Origin: Enoplolaimus lenunculus
Lineage: Eukaryota > Nematoda > Enoplea > Enoplida > Thoracostomopsidae
NCBI GenBank assembly: GCA_030248215.1
Contig: JASANG010002494.1
Span: forward strand, 1-64,000
DNA length: 64,000 nucleotides
Reading direction: 5' to 3'
Shown here: piece by piece, positions 29,701 through 39,900 of the stretch
Position numbering within the stretch: position 1 is the stretch's first letter
Layout: each line of letters begins with the position of its first letter
Notes under the pieces: model-generated
What the model saw: the letters and a program-made list of their open reading frames with translations, nothing else
Told to the model about the DNA's origin: nothing
Database searches by the model: none
Program-made: the position numbers and the translations under genes

Positions 29701-32700
29701 CAGGTTGCGATAGATTTTCAAACGAATCAATGAAATGCTACATTTAAAGAAATGACGAATTTCGCACAGTTGTAAGATAATTCCAGAATAGATTGTGCTA
29801 AATTTCATAAAGTTTGATTCTCTGGTTCAAAACACCTGAATATTAACAGCTGCAATTTGGAATACTTTTGTTGGTGTGACTTGTTTTAGGTTTCCTTGTA
29901 ATCGATGGCTTGGTCGTGGAGTTGACGATGATAGCACAGAGCGTTTGCTAGTTGCCGAGGCACTGCCTCTTGGGGATCCTAGGGGTAAGTCGCTATACCA
30001 TCGTAATTTTAAATTTTATGGAGATTAGGTATCTGTAAGTCAAAAGCGGAGATTTTTTAGGTATGAAATTTGTTGGTTTAGGATGTTATGAAATTATTTT
30101 GGGAGACTGTGTGATGAGTTCAGACCTTTGTTTATCAGTTTATTTTGTATAAAGTTTTTTCTCTAAATTGTGTGTTTGGTTTAGTGATATAAAACAGTTA
30201 TAGAGGTTGATCTTTTGAAAAATTTGAATCTAGAAATATGGTTTCAATTGAAATTTATGCCAAACCGTGTTGAATCTGTGAATTTTTTTCGTTGAAATTA
30301 AGTTTGATATATTAGTTTGTTTTGTATTAATGTTTTTATTTTAGTATTATTATTGCTGTTGTTATTATTATTATTATGATGATTATTATTATTATTATTA
30401 GTAGTAGTAGTAGTAGTAATAGGAATAGTAGTAGTACTATTGGTGTTATTCTTAGTAGTTATTACTTTATTATTATTATTATTGTTGTTGTTGTTTTAGA
30501 CGCGTATGCCTACACAAAAACGCCGCCTCGAACACGATCGCCAAGCATCCGACGATCGCATGATGATCCAAGTAAATGGGAAAGGGGTATTTTTGCGATG
30601 TGTATGTTATTAAGTTTATTTTAAATTCATGAATGACAGCAAAACAACTTATTTTTACAGCGAGGAACCATTTTTTGTGCGCAAAGTTTCGTTGTCACGA
30701 TACAAATTCATGCGTTGTTCCACTGGACACATTGGTCTCTTGAGCACGTGAAATTATTTACGTTGGAACTTTAAGTTGTTTGATTCGTGGGTCATCGGCG
30801 AGTAAGTACCGCAGTGTGTGTTTTTTTACAAGTGGAAGGGTTCGAAATATTGGATTAAGTTTTGATTATAATATATTTTTCAGATGTTCGAATCAGCGAA
30901 GTCCAACAGTTACTGGGTGAAGCGGTCAATAGTGTAGTGAAACATTTTTATCGTCCAGATAAACAGGTATGCTTTAAAAGTGACAAGCCGCTGTAAGGGA
31001 GTTTGCATGGCGTCATCGGGTGCACTTCTATTATTTTGTCCCAGTTGGAGTTGGTGTCAAAGGGTTGAACGGGAATGGCATGTATAATAAAGATCAGAGA
31101 GCATGATACTTGTAATAGAGTGAGATGGAGTTTAACCCGGTATTGTTCAAGGCTTTCTATGGTTGCTTCGGAGCTTTTAGTTCTTATTGTCACACTCTGT
31201 TTTACATGAGTTGCCTGAATGTTGACTTTGAAATCAGGTATTGTGTTCTCAAACTGTGAGTTGATGTTTGCTAAACTGCTGGTAGGTGCTATACCCATTT
31301 GAGAATATGGACTCATGACGATGTTCTTTCGCTGGAACATAGCAGCTTATTCAGCTAAATTGAATTTTGTCTAAATGTTATTTGCAGAAGTCTAGTCTCA
31401 CTCAGCTGTTGTGCGGAGATCGCGGGCTGGTTTGGTGTCTCGAACAAGCGTTTTTGGTTGGTTTGCGACCCACGCGTTTTTTCAAACAAATGTATCCGTG
31501 GGATTATATCGGTAAGCCGTGGTTGATTAGTTTCCGTGTGCTATTTATGGCTGAAAATAATTTGGAATGGCTTCAAAAAACTGATAATAGCAGTCGGGGC
31601 GTTATTCAATAATTTGGAAAATGTGGAAAGGGTGGTACCTTTGTGTTATAAAAATTTTGAAGTGGAGGTATTACTCAAAACCCATTTACAAAAATCACAA
31701 AGGGGTGTGCAACTCTTTATTCATTGGCTAGGTACTTCTGTGGTATTTCATAAAATGGTTTATGCTACGGAGTGAAACGATATATCGTAAGGTTAAGAGT
31801 AGAAAATTTTTTAAACTTTAAGGTGTTGAAAATGGTTAGACGTTATCTTTTATAGCAGTTTTGCCGTATTTTTAAATAGACAGAGAACTTGATTTCATGG
31901 TGTGTAACAGAATTCTAAGAAAAATATAATAGATTGAAATTACTTAGCTAGATTCAATGGTATATATACGTAGAGGATCGTGGGTCGGCACAAGGTGGCA
32001 AACGCTTAAATATTTAGTTGTCATTTAGCGATTTATTGTTGCAATTGAAGACAATAGCGTTTATTTATTGCATATTTGAACGATAACTTGCGTTCCACAT
32101 GTCACAATTTTCACTTTGTCCAAATGATGTGTTTTGCATTTAAAGTCTACGTTGTTGTTGTTTCAGAAAAAGTTGGCGTTTGGTTTCACGAACTGCTGAA
32201 TGAAGCAGGACAATCGGTTCCGAAAGAACAACAAAAATTGATGCGACGCCATTGTCGATTGGTGTATAAAATTGGTCAAAACGTCAACTTGGGCAAAGAC
32301 GGCAAATTTAGCACATTTATTTTGATTGCGATCAGGTCAGTGATTTTGGTGTTTCCTTCGTTGGGTAGACGTTTGTAGGAGAGAAATTTGTTGTCGGTCA
32401 CCACTGAAATATAACCGAGTCGGCATATCTCTTTTCAGTTAGTAGCAATAACGTACTTGTGTATATCAGAAACACCATTATGTAAGTTGAGGGTTAATAA
32501 ACTACGGTGTCATTATTCGTTTCGTTGTCAGTAGCAGAATACCCAGCGTAGCTATTTGCGGTAGTGCGTTGGCATAAACTGTGCAATAGTCATGGTCAAA
32601 ACGGTCAGTAAACCATGTTCTTAAATTGTGTTTCAGGGATCACATCCTGGCTGGGCTGGTTCCGTTAATGGCGTGTACAAATGTTACTATAAATCTATAC

Positions 32701-32820
32701 GATGAGCTGTCGTTTTTCCGTACTCCGCATTACCTCACGTTTCTTTCGCAGTTGCTCTACTCAATCAATGATTTCACATTCCAACTGGAACAATCGCTTA
32801 CTTGGGGCATTGACGTTTGA
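9905..32820 (+). CDS. DENND5-type DENN/RUN/PLAT protein, N-terminus missing (21 exons)
   Basis: This is a Rab regulator of the DENND5A/B (Rab6IP1) family, which act as GDP-GTP exchange factors for Rab39-type GTPases and as Rab6 effectors on Golgi and endosomal membranes. Exons: 9905-10080, 10244-10429, 10744-11071, about 11660-11942, 12276-12372, 13835-13985, 14238-14304, 16387-16542, 17476-17628, 18173-18272, 26642-26978, 27460-27588, 27961-28082, 28649-28791, 29261-29379, 29890-29984, 30500-30571, 30884-30966, 31388-31511, 32167-32335, 32637-32820 (TGA). Phases close at every junction except around exon 4, whose acceptor has no clear AG. About 1,090 codons are present, against about 1,290 in the human protein. 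The u-DENN part and the start of the DENN core are absent, because the reading runs into the palindrome centre 2 kb upstream. No start codon can be assigned. The assignment rests on my memory of the family sequence. Confidence 0.93.
12276..14304 (+). CDS. DENND5 exons 5-7: DENN-RUN1 linker
   Basis: Exon 5 (12,276-12,372) has [10 protein letters not shown], matching the VRTPT motif after the DENN module. Exon 6 (13,835-13,985) reads [19 protein letters not shown], the counterpart of the family's IHPHLLDMKIGQG...FFPKL segment. Exon 7 (14,238-14,304) is a basic stretch, [19 protein letters not shown]. Phases run 1, 2 and 0, and the joined codons are all sense. The intron after exon 5 holds a 1 kb TIR element. 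Confidence 0.86.
12583..13581. mobile_element. 1 kb TIR element with TTA target sites
   Basis: The ends are long inverted repeats. TGCGCTGTTCACAATAAT at 12,583 faces its complement ending at 13,581, and similarity extends over more than 100 bases with internal inverted blocks (GATAGCC..GGGCTATC). TTA flanks both sides (12,580-12,582 and 13,582-13,584), the target preference of PIF/Harbinger elements. The middle is a run of a degenerate motif like AGACACCCTTAAACGCCTG. No transposase is present. It sits in the intron after DENND5 exon 5, and a mirrored copy is in the left palindrome arm. Confidence 0.75.
15116..15267. mobile_element. Harbinger-like MITE, TAA target duplication
   Basis: The ends GGGTGGCGCTAT and its partner complement (GACGCTACCC) are flanked by TAA at 15,113-15,115 and 15,268-15,270. 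The interior is GC-rich, with CGTCACCG/CGGTGACG and GACGTC motifs shared with copies at 39,968, 40,734, 46,780, 50,742 and 56,392. There is no coding capacity. Confidence 0.75.
16387..28082 (+). CDS. DENND5 exons 8-13: RUN1 domain
   Basis: RUN1 is an alpha-helical domain that binds Rab6-type GTPases in this family. Exon 8 has [15 protein letters not shown], exon 9 has [20 protein letters not shown] then [20 protein letters not shown], and exon 10 has [13 protein letters not shown]. Exon 11 (26,642-26,978) is a Ser/Pro-rich insert without family similarity, much longer than the corresponding human loop. It ends LPQLISYDL. Exon 12 has [20 protein letters not shown] and exon 13 has [19 protein letters not shown]. 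The 8.4 kb intron between exons 10 and 11 is filled with transposons. Confidence 0.9.
17264..17380 (+). repeat. 32-bp tandem repeat
   Basis: About 3.5 copies of a 32-base unit beginning AAAATGGCAACTGGTTCAGA and ending in TTCGGATCCGGT. It lies in the intron before DENND5 exon 9. Confidence 0.85.
18513..18788. mobile_element. TIR element around an AT microsatellite
   Basis: GTGTTGAACCGAT at about 18,515 faces GTGCTGAACCGATAC read on the other strand from 18,788. Both ends then carry GGTATCGGTATC-type sequence. A TATATATTTA microsatellite fills the middle (about 18,615-18,690). I could not find a convincing target duplication. Confidence 0.55.
19080..19546. mobile_element. hAT-like non-autonomous element
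   Basis: The left end CAGGGTGCTACCGGATATCC pairs with the right end read in reverse (CATGGTGCGACCGGATCGC). The flanks CTTTTGGC (19,072-19,079) and CGTTTGGC (19,547-19,554) form an 8-bp duplication with one mismatch, as hAT transposition leaves. The interior is rich in CCGGTTCCGGT. No transposase is present. Confidence 0.8.
20699..20771. repeat. TA dinucleotide microsatellite
   Basis: About 70 bases of pure TA, directly next to the hAT-like element starting at 20,772, which has used TA repeat as its target. It produces spurious Ile-Tyr open frames on both strands. Confidence 0.97.
20772..21235. mobile_element. hAT-like non-autonomous element
   Basis: The terminal inverted repeats CAGGGTGCAACCGGAATT are near-perfect at both ends, flanked by ATATATAT and ATATATAC (8 bp, one mismatch). 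The interior has repeated CCGGTTCCGGTAAA blocks and no long coding frame. It belongs to the same family as the copies at 19,080, 23,303 and 24,974. Confidence 0.85.
21851..22180 (+). repeat. Two-copy tandem duplication, about 165 bp
   Basis: The stretch beginning GATTGGATTCGTGAGCAGGG occurs at about 21,855 and again at about 22,022, and each copy continues with GCGTGGTCAGGATTTTCTCG and GTGCGGAGGCTCC. The second copy differs by several substitutions and small gaps. No gene was recognised. Confidence 0.75.
22628..23144. mobile_element. TATTCTCAAATG-type MITE, interrupted
   Basis: The left end carries CATATTCTGAAATGTG then GCACCTATTATCAGTTGG. The right end carries the inverted partner AGTTTGAAAACCTATCGC...TGAGAATATAGGC. 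The two halves are separated by the telomere-repeat element at 22,750-23,033. The family recurs whole at 48,483 and 52,176 and in fragments at about 24,106, 24,838, 27,708, 31,265, 34,398, 40,163 and 59,443. Confidence 0.75.
22750..23033 (+). mobile_element. Telomere-core TIR element, nested in another MITE
   Basis: GGCCAATGCGTAGAACTGGG at the left pairs with GGCCCATATAAAGATCAGGG read from the right. Inside is CATATTCGTAAG followed by CCTAAG-type hexamers, then the family's closing segment TTAGTCTAAAGC. The flanks GATCTACT and GATCTGCC agree at six of eight bases. It lies inside an older MITE, whose two halves it separates. Confidence 0.8.
23303..23705. mobile_element. hAT-like non-autonomous element
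   Basis: The left end CACGGTGGAACCGGAATTCC pairs with the right end ending GGTTGCACTCTG. The flanks CCGAAGTT and CCTAAGTT (23,295 and 23,706) give an 8-bp duplication with one mismatch. The interior closely matches the copy at 20,772. Confidence 0.8.
24974..25364. mobile_element. Truncated hAT-like element
   Basis: It has the family interior (CCGGAACCGG blocks) and an intact right end GGTTGCACCCTG at 25,364. The left terminus is missing or too decayed to place. Confidence 0.6.
25518..25793. mobile_element. TTAA-target MITE (piggyBac-like)
   Basis: The ends GCACTATTCATATGTGCACG and GTACGTGTGAATAGGGC are inverted partners, flanked by TTAA on both sides (25,514-25,517 and 25,794-25,797), the piggyBac signature. 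Inverted AACTTGCA/TGCAAGTT blocks run inward. A second copy at 53,100-53,371 shares the whole 270-base body. Confidence 0.8.
27089..27363 (+). mobile_element. Fragment of a retroelement GIY-YIG-like tail
   Basis: An open stretch of 90 codons ends in a stop. It contains [20 protein letters not shown], then [20 protein letters not shown], then KPKLNIQ. The spacing H..TGH...ES..I....P.LN resembles the GIY-YIG endonuclease tail of Penelope-like retroelements. No upstream reverse transcriptase is present, so it is a small remnant in the DENND5 intron between exons 11 and 12. The family call is from memory and moderately uncertain. Confidence 0.45.
28649..29984 (+). CDS. DENND5 exons 14-16: PLAT domain
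   Basis: Three exons encode a PLAT (polycystin-1/lipoxygenase/alpha-toxin) beta-sandwich, which in DENND5 lies between the two RUN domains. Exon 14 begins [19 protein letters not shown], with VWLRVGG following. Exon 15 holds [19 protein letters not shown], the conserved IGHDNSG...W core, then TGHMYK. Exon 16 completes it with [20 protein letters not shown], where the family has [20 protein letters not shown]. Phases are consistent across all three junctions. Confidence 0.92.
29490..29580. mobile_element. Possible decayed Harbinger-like MITE
   Basis: The interior GACGGGCGGTGACGTACAGC and the right end AGTATAGCGTAACC-TTA match the TAA-type MITE family. The left end is too degraded to place. 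It lies between DENND5 exons 15 and 16. Confidence 0.4.
30362..30498 (+). repeat. Trinucleotide microsatellite in DENND5 intron
   Basis: Runs of TTA, TAG and GTT repeats lie immediately before exon 17. The T-rich end doubles as the polypyrimidine tract of its acceptor (TTGTTTTAG at 30,491-30,499). Confidence 0.9.
30500..32820 (+). CDS. DENND5 exons 17-21: linker and RUN2 domain, with stop
   Basis: Exon 17 is the short linker [17 protein letters not shown]. Exon 18 has [19 protein letters not shown], exon 19 has [19 protein letters not shown], exon 20 has [17 protein letters not shown], and exon 21 continues [10 protein letters not shown] and ends [15 protein letters not shown], close to the human end SLVKGIDI. 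A stretch at 30,661-30,740 follows a good acceptor but closes quickly, so I did not include it. Confidence 0.92.
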
Positions 32821-34727
32821 AGCCAACAACTTTAAAACCGGCTTAAGTGAATTTCAATTTGTGTTATTGGTAATTTAAAAGGTTAAATTTAAAATTTTGG
32901 CTTAGTTTCAAGGGTTGTCGGTGTGTTTCAGTAGGTTTGGCTTGTGCGACGGCAATCTATTTTGTGGTTGGATTTAATATGGGTGGAAAGTGGTGGTGTG
33001 GTACGCTATGGGTTGGACTGAATGTGGAAATGAGTTATCGGAACAAAATTTAGGCTTCAACCTGGAACGTGATCGCGAAAGTTTTGGATGCGTAGAATTT
33101 CACTTTTGGCTTCAGGAAGTTGATAGAGAGTCCGAACTAAATTTGATTATTTCAGCTTGGGATATCTTGGTATGGTGCTGAGAATTGAATAGAAACCTGA
33201 ATAGATAGTGAATCCGAGCTGGAATGAAATAATTCAATGTGAACAAACTGGCTTTGAATCCAAGAAATCAAAAGGTTTAGGGAGCTAGATGTAAGGAATG
33301 GAGAACGGCGAAGCTGCGGGAGCCGGGACTAGGTTTGTTGATCTCAATCAGAACAATGTTCGGATAATACCAATAGTGACAACTTGAGACGTCCAAATTG
33401 GAGTTGGAATCCGGAAGGCAAAGGGTCTCCAGAGCCGGAATTGAAGTTTCAAACAATGGTGGAAACTGTGGGCTGGCTCTTGATTTGAACGGTTTACAGA
33501 GCCGGAGTTAAAGTTTAAAGTGCCAGGAGCTGATCAAAAATGTGGAAGTAGTTCGTTGGACCGAAGCTTTTAGACTATTCGACGAATGAAATAATGTTGA
33601 CTCATTTGGGTCGCGTTGATTTTCATCGGGGGGGGGGCGACAATTGTTGTGGAACATGCTGTACAGATCAAAATATTGTGGTTTATGTTCGGTGCTTCTA
33701 AAGACTTCTAATCATTATTAGTACGGGAAATCATTGAACAATTCTTATTTATTGTATTGCATATGTTTCGTGCTTTTATCTGTTTACTTTTAAAACTATC
33801 AGGGCGTCGAGATAGCGGGTGGTGCGATGCTGAAATCCTGGACTGATTGTTTTATTTCAGCGAACAGTAGCTTGAGCCTGTTTGGCGTTTGAAAACTGTG
33901 TGTTGTAGCATTTGTCGGCAGTGAATAGTAGGTTTTGGTGATTTTTTAATATTTACTAAGGTCACTTAAATTTTATGGAATATATACCGTGAGTTTGCCG
34001 TTTCCGTTGTTCCGTTGTACTTAAAAATGTCGCAATTGTATTTAATTTTGATGTCGCAATTGTATTTAATTTTGATGTTTGTTGGGGGATGGCTGAAAAC
34101 TCGCGGAAGGACAACATCGAAGTGAGGGGGAGCTCGAATATGGATGCCCCCGTCCTGGTAGAAAAACGCAGATGAGGATATGCATCACATGCAAGTAGTA
34201 TCAAAACTGTCGTTGCGGAGGCGATTTACATATTTTTGAGTGACTGACCCTCTGTCGTACCTGGTGTAGCGGTCTTGAAATGGTTAAATCGAAGGTTTGG
34301 AGCATACTTAGCTTGTACTGCGTGCGGTACTTGCTACGAAACGTAAGAGTACTGTTTGCTGTGCATTGAGACTGGGTCGGAATCTGTTGCTATTTATCGG
34401 TGATAGGTGCTACACACAGTTGAGAATGCTTTAAGGTCTCAGCAAATTGTAATAATTTTTGTTGTTTATTTTTTGATTGCGTTTTGTTTTGCTGCGCTGT
34501 TCCCGTGCGCGCAGCTATAGTTTCAATCGTGGATAATAGACGTTTGACTTATGTTTACGTTTATTATACATGGTCAACGATTATAATGACCATGATGTAA
34601 CCGGATATTATCCGTTTGAGTGGAAAAATCGGCGTCCGTTTCCGTTACAGAAATACCAAAAAAATTTGTTGGTTTTATGGTTTAATTGAAATATATATGC
34701 CATAAATGCCGTTTAAGTTTTGGCATA
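32821..34727. other. Intergenic stretch without recognised genes
   Basis: This is the space after the DENND5 stop. I see no conserved protein, RNA gene or clear AATAAA signal. A 21-base near-duplicate at about 34,024-34,073 (TTGTATTTAATTTTGATGT twice) and a half copy of the TATTCTCAAATG MITE at about 34,398-34,432 are the only structures noted. Confidence 0.6.
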
Positions 34728-35085
34728 CTGTATTGACCCGAATAAGAGGGGGGACTGATATTTATTTGGCCTCTCCATAGGGTACCGCCCTTGTTATTCG
34801 GTTACGGACTGTTATTTATTTTTAACCCACGCTCCGCCACCCTTCGTTACTGATATATATCCGGTACTGCAAGTATCCGTTGAATTAAACGTATATTTGT
34901 CTCGTTTCAATAATTTCCTGGAGTCATTTATGTGCTACAATTAGGGTTAATTGACATTTATGGACTCTAATTAGGGTTTAGAAAAGATCCGCTTACGGAC
35001 TCTTATTAGGGATACGGACTCCTATTGATTCGGACCCAAAATGGGGACCCCCTCTTATTACCCCCTCTTATTCGGGTCAATACAG
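34728..35085. mobile_element. Tc1/mariner-like MITE with TA target
   Basis: CTGTATTGACCCGAATAAGA at the left faces its complement (TTATTCGGGTCAATACAG) at the right, flanked by TA on both sides. Related fragments are at 45,503-45,784 and 40,361-40,520. There is no transposase. Confidence 0.8.
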
Positions 35086-35356
35086 TAGGCTTTATACTTT
35101 GGTCTCGAGTCAGACTTTGGCGTAGGCTTATTTAGTTTTAGTTTGATTCGGGAAGCGTGCCAATGACGCCCCTTCCACATGAGAGGCCAATGATTTTAGC
35201 TTGATTGCGGACATTTTAGAAAATATGCATGCTGCATAGGGGTACAGCTTGTGTGAATGTATACCACTTGTTTTGCAATCCGTTTAATTAGGAATACAAT
35301 AGCGGTTATTTTTGGTGAAATTGTTATGAAAAACGTATATTTCATGTTTAGTTTAT

Positions 35357-35476
35357 CAGGGTGTAAACTGGAGATCTGCCTGTAGGCTACCGTAAACATT
35401 GACATTTGGCTCTGGTTGCGTGGTGGTTGTTGACCCTAAAAGTTCCGGTATTTTTTTCACATCCGCTTGCACCCTG
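35357..35476. mobile_element. Minimal hAT-like element
   Basis: A 120-base sequence bounded by CAGGGTGTAAACTGG and CGCTTGCACCCTG, the family ends of the CAGGGTGCAACCGG group. No 8-bp duplication is seen. Confidence 0.5.
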
Positions 35477-36085
35477 ATACATGTAAGTTTATGCTGATGT
35501 GTGCTACGTGTACTTTTTGTGGTTAATTTTGTACTTTAATTTATCTCTCGGTGTGTACTTTCATAGTAAAATTTGAATTGTGTTTGATACGACAAAATAT
35601 GTTTCGGCAAACCTTAAGAGCTGCAGATATCTCCGACCCAGCGTATGATGTTCGTTAATTTCTATCATTGGCACAAATGCGGAAAAAATTCTGTCTCTGT
35701 TTCCGTTAACATCCATATCCGGTTCCGTTGTAGAAATATCGGAAATTCCGCTATTTTTATGCTCCAGTTTAGTTCCAAATCGTCTAAAATCGGCATAGTC
35801 TTTCATTACGAATATGCTGTGAGTGTTTGATAGGCAATAAAGGGCGAAATTTATCCAAAATCATACAAAAAATCTAGTGCATGAGCCATCCTCTTTTAAG
35901 TGTGGGTTTGCATGCCTGTTTTGTCTTGGCATAGAAATGATACATCTGTGTAACCTTTATACTTCAATATCCGTTTGTTTTGCTCACTGCGTGTCCGTTT
36001 TACTATTACACCCAGCATTTATCAGGAAAGGAACTCATAAATTCAGCATCATTTCTATGGGCCAATGGGAGTGATAAAAATTTGG

Positions 36086-36298
36086 GGCCAATGTAAAGAA
36101 CAGCGGCGGAACAGTATTTAAACATATTCCTAAGCCTAAGAATGAGCATATTCCTAAGCCTAAGCTTAAGTCTAAGCCAAGCAAAGAAATTTGTCTAAAC
36201 TTAAGGTTAATACTAAGCAAAGAAATTAGTCTAAAGCTTAACGTTACTCTATTGCAGTCCCACAGAAAAACGTTCCGCTCCTGATCTTTACATCGGCC
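36086..36298 (+). mobile_element. Telomere-core TIR element, perfect 8-bp duplication
   Basis: AAATTTGG is present on both sides (36,078-36,085 and 36,299-36,306). The ends are GGCCAATGTAAAGAACAGCG and, in reverse, GGCCGATGTAAAGATCAGGA. A short CCTAAG array follows CATATTCCTAAGCC. It lies about 80 bases beyond the stop of the astacin gene, on its 3' side. Confidence 0.92.
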
Positions 36299-36376
36299 AA
36301 ATTTGGTATCACACAGTGACAGCACCTGATTTTAATTACAATACCTGCGACACGTGTAAAATTTAAAATTTGGTGA

Positions 36377-36927
36377 CTATTTCGAGCATTTTCTACACGT
36401 TTTCTTACAATTTCGTGTCATAAATATTGGCAGCGTTCGACACCGCGTTGCATCATGTTTGACCCATAGTTTGCACAGTGTTTCTTTACGATCAGTGCAT
36501 TGTGTTTCAGGGGTAGTTGCTGTGCCCCCCTGATTATTACCTGAAGTATCACCTGTACCCGTTGGTTTATTAGCAGAACTGTCAGTTATCCTTCGTGTAG
36601 CCGTTGTTGTGGTTGTATTTTCAACGAAACAAAACCCGCATGTTTTACGGCATCGACGTTTCATATAATCGATTTGAAGGGTACAAAATGAAAGGGATTT
36701 TTTGAGTAAACAGTTGGTGCCATAGTCGTCGCAAGTGGCGCTGTCTGGCGAAGGGGTGACTGGAGGACTGGGCGCAGGTCCGCTGCGAGTGTCACACGCG
36801 TCACATCTGCGTGGGCATTCTTCGCGAACGCGACGGTCGTAGCATGATCGCATCATCACTTTGATGATGCATAGGACACGGCTTGAATCTTCGCAGTCGG
36901 TTTCGGACGGTTGCGGAGGGGGTTCGA
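36377..36927 (-). CDS. Astacin last exon: three ShKT domains
   Basis: One exon encodes three ShKT modules, each with six cysteines. The first runs from TDCEDSSRVLC to CPRRCDAC, the second from ATCDDYGTNC to CRKTCGFC, and the third from TQCTDRKETLC to CKKTCRKC. Linkers are rich in Pro/Ser (SGPAPSPPVTPSP) and Thr/Gly (NTTTTTATRR...TGTGDTSGN), the latter likely O-glycosylated. ShKT domains in nematode proteases are thought to mediate binding to matrix or substrate. The exon ends CRKCSK-stop. Confidence 0.95.
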
Positions 36928-39900
36928 CTGAAATTATCACCCATGTTTAATTAAAGTGGACCCGCCTACTGGGATACAGGAAGACTTGGGGACTGGGAAT
37001 GTTAGGTTTAAGCGTATTATTAGACTTAGGTTTAATGCCCAGGGTTTGGGACTAGTAAACAACTGGAGTTGATGTATATTTCTTCACTAGCTGATATTAC
37101 TCTTACATAATGGAAAAATTCTCAGCTTGTATCTATAACCCTTTCATTCATAGAGTAAACTATGAACAACTAAATACAAATAATATACGAGCAATATTGA
37201 CTCTGTGAGCAGTGTTGAACAATTCTAACTTATATGCGCAGTGCAAAATCTCCACAAGACTTGAGAGCCCCCACGCGCTCGAACGCCAAGCTCCTGCAAC
37301 TCAGTCGCAATCGTAAACGCCTCCCACCCGTGAATCTACAGATCGAATCTTACCTTAAAGTTACATCTCATATGAAATTGAAAATATATGTGAGAAAAGG
37401 ATAAAAATGTCGAATACAAGTGCATGTTTTATAATAAGTTGACACGACCAAAGTACCAGACTCTTTATTCCAATTTTCAAGATTCGTCGACTCAACTACT
37501 GATCCACACAGTTGAAAATAAGGCTATTTGTCTTTTACCTGGTGTGTTCCGATTTTTCTCAATGTCTTCTTTTGAACATCGATACAGCAAATTCATCTTT
37601 TTGATGTCTTTTTTCGAGAAATGGGTTCGTTGTCCCATTTTCTCGCCGCCTGGTTTCAAAGCTCTGATAGTTTTTCCAGTGACCCTGCAAACAGCAGGCG
37701 GAGTAATCAGGCCCATGTATAGAACAGGGCCGGAACAGTAGAATAAGCATATTCATAAGCCTAAGCCTAAGTGTATGGATGAGCCTAAGCGTATGGATGA
37801 GCCTATTCCTAAGCCTAAGCCTAAGCCTAAGCGTATGAATAAGCTATTCCTAAGCCTAAGCGTATGGATGAGTCTATTCCTAAGCCTAAGTTTAAGCCTA
37901 AGCGTATGGATGAGCCTATTCCTAAGCCTAAACCTAAGCAAAAAAATTAGTCTAAAGCTTAAACTGACTCTATTATAGATACTCCGGAAAACGGTCCGGC
38001 CCTTTTCTATACATGGGCCATATATCGTATTGATGAGCCGGCCAATGTTACTTTTAGAGGTGTAGCAGTAGATTAAGCGTATTCCTAAGCCTAAGCGGAC
38101 AAAAGTGTGTTTCCTAAGCCTAAGGCTAAGCCTAGGCAAGAAAATGTAATCGAGAATGTGAACCTACTCTTTTACAGACCCATCAGAAACCTGGACACCC
38201 CTAAAAGTAACATGGGCCGATGAGCGAAAGAGAGTTGGTTGACAATGAAAGGAATTAATGCCGATTGTATTTAATATTTTGTAATTATGTGTTTGGCTTA
38301 TGTAAGGATCTTGAGCGGAACGTTTTCCTGCGGAAGTATAATGGAGTAAGCTTAAGCTTTAGACGAATTTTTTGCTTAGGTTTACGCTTAGGTATAAACT
38401 GGTTTTTACGGTTAGGTTTTGATTTAGGCCTAGGAATGAATATGTTTATACTACTGTGAATGAATATGCTTATACTACTGTTACGGCCCAGTTCTATACA
38501 TTGGTCATGTGTTGTATTAATGAAAATATTACATCTCAGAAATTAATACAATTTTTGTAAACGCTTGCATTATTGTTGGATGGTAGAAATTGCTATTTGT
38601 TACCTTTACTATATCTCGTTTTTTACAAGGCCTGGAAAAATCATTGCGAGCCATATATAATGGTTAGAAGTGTACCAAGATTGACCCAAATGCTGGTCGC
38701 TCTTGCTGCTATCCGTATTTGTTTGTTGTTTAGTATTAGCAAGAGCGGATGATGCATACTTCAACAAGAGGAATGCAACTGGATACGTTCTGTGTAGAAA
38801 AGAATGTGCATGGCGCAAGTTGCGTTTTTGCCGTTCCCCACTTTATTTAGAGGGGGGTACAACCTATGCGAATCATGCCAGTTTATGTATGCGGCGTCAA
38901 ACGTGCTTCCCTTATAGTTTAATTTAGGGGTATTCATGTGACAACGACCCTCCTTCTAAACAGAGGGGGGGTCGGCCAAAAACGCAACGCCCGGTGGTAC
39001 ATTTTGTACCATGCGCACCACAAAGAGTTGCACACTCTTGTATCATGCACTCTTGGTACTAGTTAAACCATCGTTAATAATTATTAGTCAATTTGCCTTT
39101 TGTACACATTTTAATCACATTTACGCTTAGGCTTAGGTTTAGACTTAGGCTTTGGTTATAACAGGTTTGCCTGAGCTATTACCCAGGCCTTGGCCTAAAC
39201 TCTAATCTTAAATGTGAGCGAAAAGGTACAACGAATTTTACCAAAAATCAATATTTTAGTAATTCCTCGATACGTCACTGAGGGCCCATGTTACGTTAAG
39301 GGGCGTCCAGGTTTCTGTTGGGTCTATAAAAGAGTAGGTTTAGATTCTAGATTACATTTATTTCCTTAGGCTTAGCAACTCATTTTTGCAACGCTTAGGC
39401 TTAGGCTTAGGCTTAGGAATATATACGCTTAATCTACTGTTACGCCGCTTAAAGCAACATTGGCCTCACTGAAAATAACGACGACAAGACTTACGAGTAT
39501 GGACGTCTTGAAAACGCATACGGTCCATAATGCATAATGCTTCCGTAATCATATTCGACGCCTAAATCAGTAATTTCGTAGCGTCCATATTTTTCAAATT
39601 GATCCAACGCCAACGGTTCGATGTTGCGAACTACAAGTTCAATCCAATCGTCTCTGTCAGATCTGCTGTGTTCGTGATAGAAGCCAGTTACATGCATTAG
39701 TTCGTGCATTATTGTTCCACTCTGGAATAAGAAATATTGGCGCATGTAAAGATCAGGGGCGGAACGTTTTTTCTGTGCGACTGCAATAGAGTATAAGCTT
39801 AAGGTTTAGACTAATTTTTTGCCTGATTTTGGCTTGGGCTTAGGGTTAGGAATATGCACATTCTTTACGCTTACGCGTAGGCTTAGGCTTAGAAATATGC

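Noticed and set aside
30661-30750. Possible extra DENND5 exon after TTTTTACAG
   Set aside because: In the required phase it closes after 27 codons, and the RUN2 exons join perfectly without it.
38703-38927. Cysteine-containing frame that looks like a small secreted protein
   Set aside because: It has no ATG start, lies antisense in an astacin intron between two MITEs, and has no matching family. The hydrophobic start is probably chance.
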